From positions 46,843,963 through 46,907,962 of the forward strand of contig CM048554.1 in NCBI GenBank assembly GCA_026413225.1: 64,000 bases of DNA, written 5' to 3'. Within the stretch, counting starts at the first letter, position 1, and every line of letters starts with the position of its first letter. Origin of the DNA: Otis tarda (Eukaryota; Chordata; Aves; Otidiformes; Otididae). The notes beneath the pieces are model-generated. The model was given only the letters and a program-made list of their open reading frames with translations. It did no database searches and had not been told where the DNA came from. This document shows, one piece after another, positions 25,075 through 36,060 of this stretch. The translations under genes were made by a program, and so were the position numbers.

Positions 25075-25388
25075 TCTAAAGGATGAAGTTTATTGATATC
25101 ACTGCACCTTGGGATAGAAATTAGTGAGGCAGAAAACAGTGGTTAAGAAAAGACACACGACTTCTATGGCACATAACGTGCCATGAGAACCACTTTGTAT
25201 GGAGGCACACAAACAGTTCCCAGTGACAGCTCCCCAACAGAAGGACGTGCGCTGATCACAAACGGTTTCCACGCCCGCGCCAGGGGCAGGAAGAGCAGCT
25301 GAGCTCTCAGCGACACCCAACCCTGCCGAGCCAGCTGGTGTGCTGGATTGCATGGCTGTCCTGATGTGAAACTCTGAACATTTATTAC
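25075..25388 (-). other. Candidate 3' terminal exon or solo LTR with polyA signal
   Basis: On the minus strand a good acceptor (ttttccgctcttacattgcag) ends at 25389. A relatively CpG-containing body follows, with an open frame whose full extent is 25449 down to 25099 (116 codons). Its stop codon is followed within a few bases by AATAAA (plus strand tttatt, 25089-25094) and then U-rich sequence. This could be a last exon. A retroviral LTR, whose U3/R border also carries AATAAA just upstream of the cleavage site, fits as well. I do not recognise the protein, and I found no TG/CA ends or target duplication. Confidence 0.3.
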
Positions 25389-25449
25389 CTGCAATGTAAG
25401 AGCGGAAAACTGAGCAAGCTAGGGGATTTTGGGATTGCATGAGATACAC

Positions 25450-28400
25450 GAAATCTACACCAGTGAGTCACAGCAATCCACCATCACTGCACAGAGGCAT
25501 TTAGTCCTAACCATTTGGAAAGTTTCCTTAATTAAAAACTGTTTGGTAGGATGACAAGAAAACATGGTGAAGGACCGCAGCAGAGTGCACGTAGTGTGCC
25601 TTCTGATAACTGGGGCCAGCAAGAATGCTTTTATTTGTCAAAGAGCTTATTCAGCAGTTAAGCTGTGGGTAAACACTACACCTACTGTATTTGTGAAGAG
25701 CGTGTTTCAATGGGACCCCCGGCGTGTCAGCAGGCTTATTCACAGAACTTAATGAGTGCAAATTGGTATTTGCTAGTGTAAAAATACTTTCCCATATACA
25801 GGGAAAAAGAACCGATCTTTTAGTTGATCTCTGAGCTATGTTACAATTGACAGTCTTGAGATGCCAGTGTGCAAAGTTAATTAAGTTGTCAAAGATATTT
25901 TAAGAAGCTGAGCCCGGTTTTGTTTGAAGGTCTTTGTCATTTACAAATTTGAGAGAGGTGCTGCAAAGCCATGGGTGATGCTAATGTAAACAGTGAATGA
26001 AAGAGAAGCAGCGTTATCTCTGTCAGGGTTGATCTTTGCTGTGGGTAAGGATCGTCTTATTCTGACTCTCACAGAACTCCTACGCAATGCCAGAACTCAA
26101 AGCAGGCTTGAAGTGTATAAAATGTAAAAAGTAAAACTGCAGGCCAATGAAGGCGAGCAGAGAAAATGAAAAGAGGAATTTTGTACCATATTCCAAATTT
26201 CACAGGTGTTTGGCAGAGGAAAGGAGAAAGGGAAACTAAGGGAATTAAAACAAAATAAAAAGATTTAAATTGCATTTATACTCAAATGTAGCTTTTTGGA
26301 ACTAAGGCCCTAAACATGCATTCCTTGAACATTTCCAGCCTCTACTTCCTTCTGCTATGCTCACGTGTTTAAGAGAAAGAAATTTGATTGACTTTACTCA
26401 ATTACTACAGATATTTGTGGAATTCCTTCCAAAGCAGCCCTAATACTTTGAGACTGTGTCAATTTTTTATTTCTATGCATGTGCCAGTGAGTGTGACTGC
26501 AAGGGTGTGCCGCGTGTGAACAACGTCTTTCACTCGTGAGAATAGTTGTCGGTTTGTGGTTGGATACAGTTTTGTTCAAGGGAGAGTGTCTTCTTGCTGA
26601 TGGGTACAGTAACTGCTCTCTTCAGTTTTATTATCTTCTCTATAAAAAGATCATTTTGGCTGAGCCAATGTGAAAAATAGTTTTACTTGGAAAAGCAGGA
26701 TAGCAGCAATAATGTGTCCATCCTGCAAAACCTTCACGTGCAGAACTCCTTCCAGCTCACAGGAGCTCAGGGAAGAGTGGGTTTACAAGGTTTCTGATGA
26801 GATGGAGCTGGTAAATCAGCAAGAATGGAAGTAATGTAAATTATTTAGACAACTTTTTTGCAGAGAAAATGAAATGCCAGCAAAATATATGGAGTATTAC
26901 AGAAATCATTGTTTTGCAAGTGAGCAGTGAAAGTACAGTAAAATGGCAGGATAAAAATGGAAAATGAATGCTCTGAAATTTTTCCAGGGGTGCTAATAAT
27001 GAATGAAGATTTAGTTTCTCAGATTCCTCATCAAATGACTCATCTTTAGGATGAAGGTATCTTGGGAGCGTTTTGATAGTTTCAATGACAAAAAAAAAAT
27101 GCCATAAAGACCTTCATTTTGTGAATGCCTGCTTGTAGAGGAGGGCTGAGGGAAAAGGCAAAAGTTACAGGGAATGTGTCTTGTTTTCCTACTTAAGAAA
27201 GAACCTCCTGACCACAATAATGTGAGACAGAAACTCATGGTGTTCTTTTTCACTTACATTAACAGATCTGTGCTGTTACATGTCTCAGTGAATACAAATT
27301 ATGAAGGATGTTTGAAACACAATCTTTGGACAACTTCAGTCAGAAGTGATTTTAACACCTTCAGATAATACAAGTCCCTTGAGCTCAAGGAGATCAATAA
27401 ATTCTTGTAGGTGGAGGCTGCTGGTGATGCACAGCAGGAGCTGTTTCCCAGCTGTATCACTGATTAGCAGGAATCTCACCTTGCCAAGCCTTTAAAGCTT
27501 TGCAGAAAATGCACCAATTAAGTGTTCAAATCCTTCAGCCTTAAGCCATATGTCAGGGGAAAATAATTCACTGGCACAGGGCTTTGGGTCAAGCTTCTTA
27601 GCCCAGCAGTTGATGTGATAATGCTTTAGCATTGTGCTGCTTGCCCACCCAGGAGGAAGGAGAGGGAGACCTGGCTATTGTTTCTCTCTAAAGCAGAGCT
27701 CTGAGGAATATGAATGTAAGTGTGACTCATTAATAATCTCGATTTTAAGGAAAGGTGATGGAGGAGGAGGGTTTAAAGTATTCTTGGCTCAGCGAGTATT
27801 CATCGGAAAAGTGTTGCTTTGCTCTGCTTCATTGCTCTGCCTGCAGTTCAAGGCTCTTACTGCCATCACCTTCTACTTGCACCAAGCAAGCGGTCAGTTT
27901 TATGGGTAGATTTTGGGGAATGGGCAAGGAAATCAGATTTACTTATGGAAAGGAAGGGTTGATTTTTTGAGGGTTGACAGAGAGCATACAAGGGTTCACT
28001 GTGGATAGCCACATGTTTAGCTGCAGGCTGAATTAAGACAGTCACTACAAGTCCATGAAAAGCTCCTGAGATGCTGGAATTGCAGGGCAAGACTGACCAC
28101 CTCTGCCCCAAGTGCAGTCTGTAGAGTGAGGTCACTAACCTTTGAGGAGGCAAAGAAAAACCCAGAAAACGTGGCTGAAAACTCATGCCAGCTAAATAGG
28201 ATTTCCTGCCATATCTCAAACGTGTGAGAAGGGCCCCGCTCTTCTGAACTGTAAAATTCATTGCTTTTCCCAGCAGAGAAAGGGCAAGTGCCTGGCCATG
28301 CAGTCATTGCAGCATTACCATCCAAAGCCCTTTGTGCGTGCTCCAGCGTCCGGACAGTCTTAGACCCACCCTGCAGTGAGATGCCACAGCCTCAGCTCTG

Positions 28401-31010
28401 AGCAAGAGGAAACCCAAAGACTTCATTAAAAAGAGAAAGCTAGAAATATTCCAGGCATCCTGCAACAGGAAGATAGTTACTTCTACATTGAGACGGATAT
28501 TGGATGTTCAAATATCACAGGCTGCCTTTTCCCCCTACACCCGCTCGGCTTTCACAGCTCAGCATCCCCAAGGTGACATGGGTCAGGGTAGGAAAGAGTC
28601 TGCAGTAGGACAGGGAACAGAAGGTGGGAGATACCAAGTTTTAGGCCTATAACTTAGTTGGCAAAATAGGTAGCAGCTCTAGCTCCCAACAGTGCAAAAT
28701 CTGTATGTGTGGAGGGGAAAAAAAGAAAAGGAGATTAATGTAAATTAGGCACAGACAGAGAATACAAAGATTAGATATTGTGAAAAAACATTGGACATGA
28801 GTTTGTTTTAAAGTGAGTTTCTCCACCTGCCTACAGTTGTCTCAAATAGGACTGTAATACTGGGCATGGTTTTGCTTTTACAAGGTTTCTGCATAAATGT
28901 TTATGTGCTGTGAATTAAATCATGCACTTAAAGAGGGAAGAGGATGAAATGGAAAACTTACTAACCCTAATGATGGATGGATTGCTCATTACTCATACTA
29001 ACGGACGGCCAGTCCAGGCAGGAAGTTTCCATCCAGTAAATATATCTCTCTGAAAATTTGCCAGGTAGAGGTAAAGAAAAATGTTACTTTTGCCATTTTG
29101 AATTACTTCTTGAAGGGTTCTGGACTCTTTCTGCAGAAGGAATAAAGAAGAACCTAGGAGATTAAGAAATATTGAACAACTGGCATAATCTGAACTCAAT
29201 AAAAAAAAGTTTTTCTATTTATCTTTCTCTGTAACCTGTTCTGCCTCCTGATCTATCTGCTACAAGTGTTTTATAATGTGTATGTCTATCTTACTTCATT
29301 AAAACTGACATTATCGATTAGCAGCTAAGGTAAAAGCTTTATAAACTTCTCAGCTGAAAATGTGAATACTGCAAACTGGACACTTTTGTGCTTCTCTCTG
29401 TCAAATATTTTATTTATTTCAATACTTTGGAAGATAAGTGAGAGCGGTATATTCAGCCAGCTGCTTTGTTAAGCTAACCTTAGTTCTGCTAGACAGCTGC
29501 ATTAAAATAATAATTTAGATCTTGGAAGTTAAACCAGTCCTTTATCTGTTGAAGTGAATCTTTTGAAACACATGATTTAGATTACTTTTTTAGAAGCAAT
29601 GTGAATTGACTTATAAACCAGAAGTATCCTTCGGCTATATTTTTTTTTAAGAAACCCATAGTAATTTTTCCCTCTGTTTGCATCTGTATTTATACAGTAT
29701 CTGCACATCAAGAATTCACAGATACAAATAAGTACACTCTACTCTTTCTTCTATGAGCCATCTTTTTGTTACACACTTATACAGGGGGAGCCTGTTCTAT
29801 GAGCGGCTTTTAGGTGAGAAGAACTAGGTGGGACCAGTCCAGGTTTCACACATCATTAAACTCTTTTAATAAATTGATAAAACTCCACCCTACAAGAAGT
29901 TGAATTCTTTGCCCAGACTTCTTCTGCTGGAAGATTATGGAAGAGCTAGAGCTCTCCCATGTCTGTTTTTCCTCAGACATTTCCTGTTTTTCTACCTGAT
30001 TTTTTTTTTCTGGGAAAAATTTGCAGATTTCTTTTTGATGTTTTTTCAGGATTTCTGGCTGTCTGGCAGTCTGAATAGAGTACTGCTCACTTCTACACAT
30101 TTTTAGGCATTACTGCAAAGCCCACGCTAGTCAACTACACAGAGTAGTAAATTATCATAAGTAATTTAACAATGATAAAAATAACCATTGTCCTGAAGCT
30201 CCATTCAGATGAAAAACTCAAATGTTCAACTAAGACTGGACCTTGAACCACAGTGCCTCAGAAGGGTTATCAAGGAGAGGGATAAATGGCAATGACATTG
30301 GTGGCTGAGTGATAGATACTCTTAGGAGATGTTCTGTGCTGTTCTTACAAAATTTGAATTGAGAGGGATGCGTGCTGTCATGCTTCACCTTTACTCTTTC
30401 CTTCAAACGCTTCAGTTTAAAAGACCTGTTGTTTAAATCAAATGTCTTTGAGCACAAACTGTTGCCCAAAGCTCTTACAGTTCTTTTCTCATCATTAAGC
30501 ATCAGTACGGGCAATTTTCAAAACCCAGCCTACACAGCCTGCTCTGGGCGGGTGGCTGCGGTACCCTCACTCGCTGAGCTGGGGGTATGAGTGCCCACAG
30601 TGTACGGGCATTCACTATGCACAACTCTGTGTGGGGGACCTTGCCACAAAGTGCTGGTGCTTCAGGGGAAAGACCACAATCTGCCCCCAGGTCACGGGGT
30701 TACAGTGGAAGAAGACCATCAGGTGGATTGAACAGTACATAGGGAAGTACAGCCAGGCTTCGGTAAAAATGAACGAGTTGGCTCAAATATAAGTCTTAAT
30801 GAAGATTTGCAACTGGTGGGAGCGACCTTGGGCGGGAAACAGCAGCAGCATCTAAATTATACCTGATGAGCTGCTTTGTCAATGAGACAGTGTGTTTGGT
30901 TTGATCTGTGTCTCCATAGCAAAAGTTTTAGGCAGATACTGAGTGAAGTATATGCTGGCCTCTTTTGTTGATCACACATAAACTTTGTTCCCCAATTGAT
31001 AAAGTGCAGT
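25450..31010. other. Unique noncoding DNA
   Basis: No supported gene. The interval 27440-27640 has balanced composition and is a weak conserved-element candidate. Open frames at 27866-28261 and 28017-28325 overlap on the same strand in different frames and show no domain. Elsewhere only A/T runs and scattered AATAAA words are present. Confidence 0.65.
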
Positions 31011-31017
31011 ATATGCA

Positions 31018-31054
<37 letters not shown>

Positions 31055-31070
31055 GCATGTGTGTATGTAT
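31011..31070. repeat. Compound (TG)n(TA)n microsatellite
   Basis: About ten TG units (31018-31038) run into about eight TA units (31038-31054). The same word atatgcatgtgtg lies on both sides of the array (31011 and 31051). This is a classic slippage-prone dinucleotide tract and probably polymorphic. Confidence 0.95.
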
Positions 31071-31765
31071 AAATCCACACAAGGTTGGGGAAAAACTCTG
31101 TTACTTGATATATACAGGGCAAAACCCTTAAACCGTAGCAACAGCAAGATTATAGCTAAGCAGTAGTTAAAATATGATGAAAAAAATAAACTGTTGCAAG
31201 GTAAGTGTTAGTTCCACAAGCATCACTGTTGAAACTGTGCACGCTGCTGCTATCTAGCAGTGAAATTTGAACTTAAATCAGGCCTGGGCACAGGATCACT
31301 TTTCTGTCAAATTTGGCAGAGCACATGATGCAGTGATTACTCTGGCTGTATGTTTTCCTGATAGTTTTATACTGGCAGTGTGGTGAAAGTTGGTACCTGA
31401 TTAAGCTTGAAGCCTGTTGCTCCAAAGATAACCCATCAGAAGTAGCATTGGTCAGATGAATTTGCACCAGACAGTGATCTCTGTCATCTGTCTTTGGTGT
31501 TAGGAGTTAGAAATTTAAGGCTGAACTTGGACCCTTGAACCATGGGCTGAAGCTGGTGAGTTTTAGCCATCACCATCCAGCCTACATGTGGGTCTGCAGC
31601 TTAAGTGAAATAGCTGCTGAATCTCTGCAGTATCTAGCATTTCTGCCTTTTCTGGGTCAAAACTTGGTCTGTGCTTGGTGGCTTTTTGAGAAGGCAAATG
31701 AAAAAGTTTGAATCTTGAAGCAAGTAGTGCTCCAGGAGGAAGGTTTTCTTTGTTTCTAAAGACAG
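31071..31765. other. Unique noncoding DNA
   Basis: No gene or defined repeat is seen. Part of this interval may be the downstream continuation of the LINE relic at 31766-32330, but no motif supports that. Confidence 0.6.
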
Positions 31766-32330
31766 TCAGATGTTGTATTCACCTGATGCTCCAATGCTGG
31801 ATTGCCTTAAAATAAAAAGTTTTGTCCCAGAGGCTTTGTTCTGAGCCTCAGTTTGCAACTGCAGCAGGGCTTCATACACCAAAAGCTGTAAGCTGGCATT
31901 GGGAATTACCTGGACCTGAAAGAAGGACCTGAGTGCTGCCCTGAAGTAATTACAGTGATCTAAGGCAGGCACGAGGCGGACGGCCTCCTTCTGCCGCATC
32001 TGGAGCCGGCACGTTGTCATACCTTCAGCTTCAGAAACAGGAGGCTGTAATAACGCAGCCATCAGGTAACAAATGCAGAGGATATTGTGGCCTCAGCGGG
32101 AGAAAGGGATGAAACTCCCCATAAAGCTAAAGATGTGAGAAGGTATTTTTGGGATGCTGCCCAGTCATCCAGACTCAGTAAGGAGTCAGATAAGACTCCA
32201 AGGCTTCACATATCCTTAACAAAAAAAGCTTGCAGACCTTTAATGGGAGACAGCCAGCTTCACTTCCAACAGCATCATTTCAGCCTTGCGTAGGTTCGGG
32301 CTGAGCTCTATATTTGATTAAAACTGGCAG
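31766..32330 (-). mobile_element. Relic of an L2-like LINE reverse-transcriptase C-terminal region
   Basis: Read on the minus strand across frames, three segments occur in the order expected for the C-terminal part of L2/CR1-clade reverse transcriptases. First LSPNLRKAEMMLLEV (near 32306-32260) matches the 'LNP.KTE.ML.V' element. Then one 48-codon frame at 32205-32062 begins SLGVLSDSLLSLDD and contains LSPAEATISSAFV, matching 'SLGV.LDS.LSL' and 'LRP.LSPEDA.TLVHAFV'. Finally RLVPALDHCNYFRAALRS (near 31985-31925) matches '..SRLDYCNALL.GLP'. Frame changes, stops and about 100 extra bases between the second and third blocks show that it is long dead. The 98-codon open frame at 31766-32062 is the remnant of the last block, not a gene. 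The family is assigned by memory of motif order; CR1 is the main alternative. Confidence 0.55.
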
Positions 32331-35300
32331 GCAGGAGAAGTTTCATGTTTCATTTTAGTAGCCAAAATTTCTGCTGTACTTTCAGAAAATCATATGTAGT
32401 GCTAATAGAAACAATTTTGAGATTTTTTAATAAGAAATCCTTTTGATTCTAAGACATTCATTGCCTGAAGCATCCTGTGTGATTGAACTCCACTTTATTG
32501 ATGTGGAGTTTCAATTAATTTTCCTGCTCACAAATTCATGTGTTATCATTATGACTGTGTAGCCATGGTTGCAAAGGAGGTAGTCAGAGTTTTGCTGAGT
32601 TCATTTAATATCTGTATGCAAGAATTCTGGTCCAGCCTTATGACTACTTCATTTTCTCACATTCCTGAGGAATGTCCCATCCCATAAAAAATACTCCATA
32701 TGAATTATGCATACTGTCCCAAGAGCATCAATCACATATGGTTTAGAGGGTATTAATCCTGGAATCCTATGTATTGAGAACTTTATTCCTACTTTCTCTC
32801 TCCTGCTAACTCCCAGCACTTCTAAGTGAACAATTTATAATCATAACTGCAAAATGTAGTCTGCATATTAAAGTATGTATTAGGGTATATAGATTGTACA
32901 TATGTGTCTACAGAGGTAAGGGCTTTTCTTTTAAATGCAATTTTTATGCTTTCTAACGAATTCCAATTGTGATGTTAATCTTGATTGCTAAGGTATACAA
33001 TTAAGTACACTCTGTATTACAAAAGTAAGTAAGTTCTTATATCCTTTTTGTGTGACAAAACCAAGACTAGTCCTTTGCTATCTCTGCTGTATTTTTTGTG
33101 TCAGCTCAGGTTGCCATCGAATCAGTCAGCAGCTCCTCTTCCAGTTTTTCCTCTCTCTTCTTTCTGAGTCAGAGTCAGAGAAAAACAGACCCACAGCACT
33201 TGATCAATTAAAAGCCATTTTCAGGTGTCAGAACCTAAAACATTACAGAAATTACAGAACTGATCTGACTAACTGCTGTAGCATTCACAGTTCATGCTGC
33301 AGTTTCACTGTCCCTGAAAACATCTGCAGTCTACTCTCAGGACACGAGCTGGAAGTAAACACAAACCAAACCTGCGAGCATCGCAGGAGAGCGCCATTGA
33401 CAAGTTCGTTCTCCTTCTTTTCCAGAGGTGTAGCAGGCAGGAGTTCAGGCTTTAATCAGGTGTGAGCTGGGCATCAATGTCCTACCGTAAAAGCAAACTG
33501 TAAAAGCAGACTTCTGAGGACACAGTGGTACAGGGCACCCAGCTGCCCTGCTGATGTCTTTCCTCCCAGGGACCCTGGAGGTTTCTGCTGCCCTTCAGGC
33601 AGGAGGTGATTTGCCTCTGAGCCTGGGATCAGGGTCCTGACTGGGGAGGGGTCTAAGAAAAAGCCCAGGGACATGTTCAGTGCTGGGGAGTAAACTGGGT
33701 CTTTAGAAGGTGGTGCTTAAAAAACAAAGCTATGATTCAGAAGTGGTTCGTGTTTGCAGCTCTGGTCTTTCCACTTCACAGTTACTTTTTGTCCTGACAA
33801 AAATGTGCCAGAGCAACTTTTGTGTAAATACACTCCAAAATTAATGGCTTATAGTAAAACAGAAGATGGCCATTCTGCAGTAGTTCCTTGTTGTAAAATG
33901 AAAAAAAAAAAAGACTGCACTGCTAAAAATATAATTTTTTGAGCAAGTATATTTCTGCTTAGAATTCATAAATTCTCCATGTAAATGGGTTTATAGCCTT
34001 TTGTATTCCCCTTCACTGCTGACTATTCTGCCAATTTCTCTGAGTTTTGTTTGTATCTGGTCCTTACTAAATCGGTAATTGTTCTGATAGATATTGAGAC
34101 TGCATTTGGATAACATCAAGGAATTTTTGTGACCACGTATTTTCCAAGTACAGAAAGTTTTCTTCAAATAGCGGGTGGCTTGTGGCTTTAAATCTGTAAA
34201 TGAAGCTGTTTATGCAGCCCTATGAGTAGGTTTTGGTAGCTGTAGATGACACTACCTGGAAGACCAATTCTGTCCTTAAAAAATGACTCTATTAATCACT
34301 TTATCAGCGTCTATATTTATGGTATCCCACCAAATACTTACTACATTTACTCACTTTTCAGCTGAAAGAGATCTTTCCAAACTAAAAGCTCCCCAAGCTC
34401 TCCATGAGCTCTTTTTGTTTCATGCATCATCACTGACAATAAAGATAGCACAAGCCAAATTGTACCGCTAGCTCTATCTCTGTAACATCAGCTGTGGTTA
34501 GAATATGCCTTCAGCAACATCTGAAAAACCACATTGGTTTGCAGTGTGCTTGTTTGGCACATGAAATGGTAAGAATTGACCTGACTGCCAGATCTTTGCA
34601 GATTTGAAACTGAAAAACACCTCTGTTTGCCAACTGAGCAAAACATACAGTGTAATGGATGAGACTTAATGAGCCTGCATCCATGAATTCTGTACCCACT
34701 CAGGAAATTTTGACAGTTAAACCTCACTCCAAGTTTGGTTTTCACAGCAGATGATATTAAAGCATGACATGCACTTTGGTCAGGGCTTTTTTAGTGTTGA
34801 AGGCAAACAGCTTGGAGACTTTTTAGAACACTTTAATACAGGAGTATAACAAAACCTCGCTAGTGAATACTTTCAACATGTTTATTTTCATGTCCTCCCT
34901 CTTATTTATCTTATAAGTTTCTTTAAAAGCCATCGCATTTTGCTTTTTGGATTCTTTTTATATGCCAGTCAATCAATCAATAGTTCATCTAATTCATGAG
35001 AATTAATTCAAATTTCAGGTCAGGTAATATCAGTCCAGTCAGCCAGAGCTGCATGTTGTGATTTCAAGGGCACTAAGGGCTTTTCTTTTTGTGAGTTTCT
35101 GTTTTGTATAAGATTTGGCAGCATGTTAAACCAAAGGTTTTCACTTTCAGTCCAGTGCAGTCTTTGGATATTATTCCAGGATTTCCTGTGTGCGTTACGT
35201 GGCAAGAGATCAAGTCTGTGGATTGCATTCAATTAAACAGATCATCGAAATGAGGTCATGAAAATAATTGTGTGGCAGACATTTGTACAGCAATCACTGT

Positions 35301-35870
35301 AGCCTCGTCAATACCTATAGTTAACGAACACCACAGATTCCACTGTTTGCTTAGGGATGAATTGACAAGAAGTCAGGATCATGATGTATTTCAGTATCCC
35401 AAAAATCTGCAAAGAAAGTACCAACTGAGAAAAAAAAGAATTAAATTGATTTCTCAGGATGGTAGTTTTTGTTTGCCTTCAAAGGTGCAGTCCTTATCAT
35501 TTACCCTGACATCTTGTGTGCAAACTCTGGCAGGGTCAAGCTTAAACAATGGGAAATCTGGTTGTAAAGGCTGTCCAGCACGATGTTTTCCATTAATGTG
35601 AAAAGTGAACAACTACAAATGGGTCACTTGTAAGTTGCTTGTCAGGGCAATAACTCTTGCTGACAAACAAGCTCCGAGTTGGATGGGGAGGAAAGAAGGG
35701 GAAGTTCTCTCATCTCTTTTGTCTCAGTACAATGTGCTGGATTTAACAGAGGCTGGAAAGGCTGAGCAGAATACTGCTGATGTTTTGAAAAAAAAAAGTA
35801 ATAGTTTATTTCTAGCAGGGTTGAGCCAAAACAAGATACAGTATTTCTCCTACTACTTTTTTTCTTCCAG
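32331..35870. other. Unique noncoding DNA
   Basis: No supported gene. The 137-codon open frame at 33052-33465 has no recognisable domain and starts inside AT-rich sequence. A short (AATC)n run lies near 34969-34981. Overlapping open frames at 35605-35889 and on the opposite strand look random. Confidence 0.65.
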
Positions 35871-36060
35871 AGCAACATTAAAAATGTGAAGCTCAGAGCT
35901 GATCACCATCGCTACACAGAGTTTATCATTTTCCACCTGCACGGATGCATTTTCTTGTGCCGTCCCGTTGGAATCCTACCTTTTGTCTGCCAAGTGGAAC
36001 TAAGTTAAAATACTTTTCTGCTGATTTGGCAGGATTAAGAAATAAATTAAAGCACGCTAA
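35871..36060 (+). other. Candidate 3' terminal exon with stop and polyA signal
   Basis: A very strong acceptor (actactttttttcttccag) ends at 35870. The frame starting at 35871 is open for 45 codons, including NVKLRADHHRYTEFIIFHLH, and stops at TAA 36006-36008. AATAAA follows at 36041-36046, and a T/G-rich stretch (gtcttgtttt, 36071-36080) lies where a downstream polyadenylation element is expected. It has no ATG near its start, so it would need upstream exons, none of which I can identify. The peptide is unfamiliar. A 45-codon run in one of three frames happens by chance fairly often, so the combination of signals, not the frame itself, is the evidence. Confidence 0.3.

Noticed and set aside
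1332-31261. Identical 16-mer gctgctatctagcagt at 1332 and 31246
   Set aside because: In a 64-kb window one shared 16-mer is expected by chance about half the time, and the flanks do not match.
31766-32062. 98-codon minus-strand open frame as a gene
   Set aside because: Its content is better explained as the last piece of a dead LINE reverse transcriptase that continues in other frames upstream.
33052-33465. 137-codon open frame with a hydrophobic N-terminus resembling a signal peptide
   Set aside because: The remainder has no domain, and there is no promoter, Kozak context or splice support.
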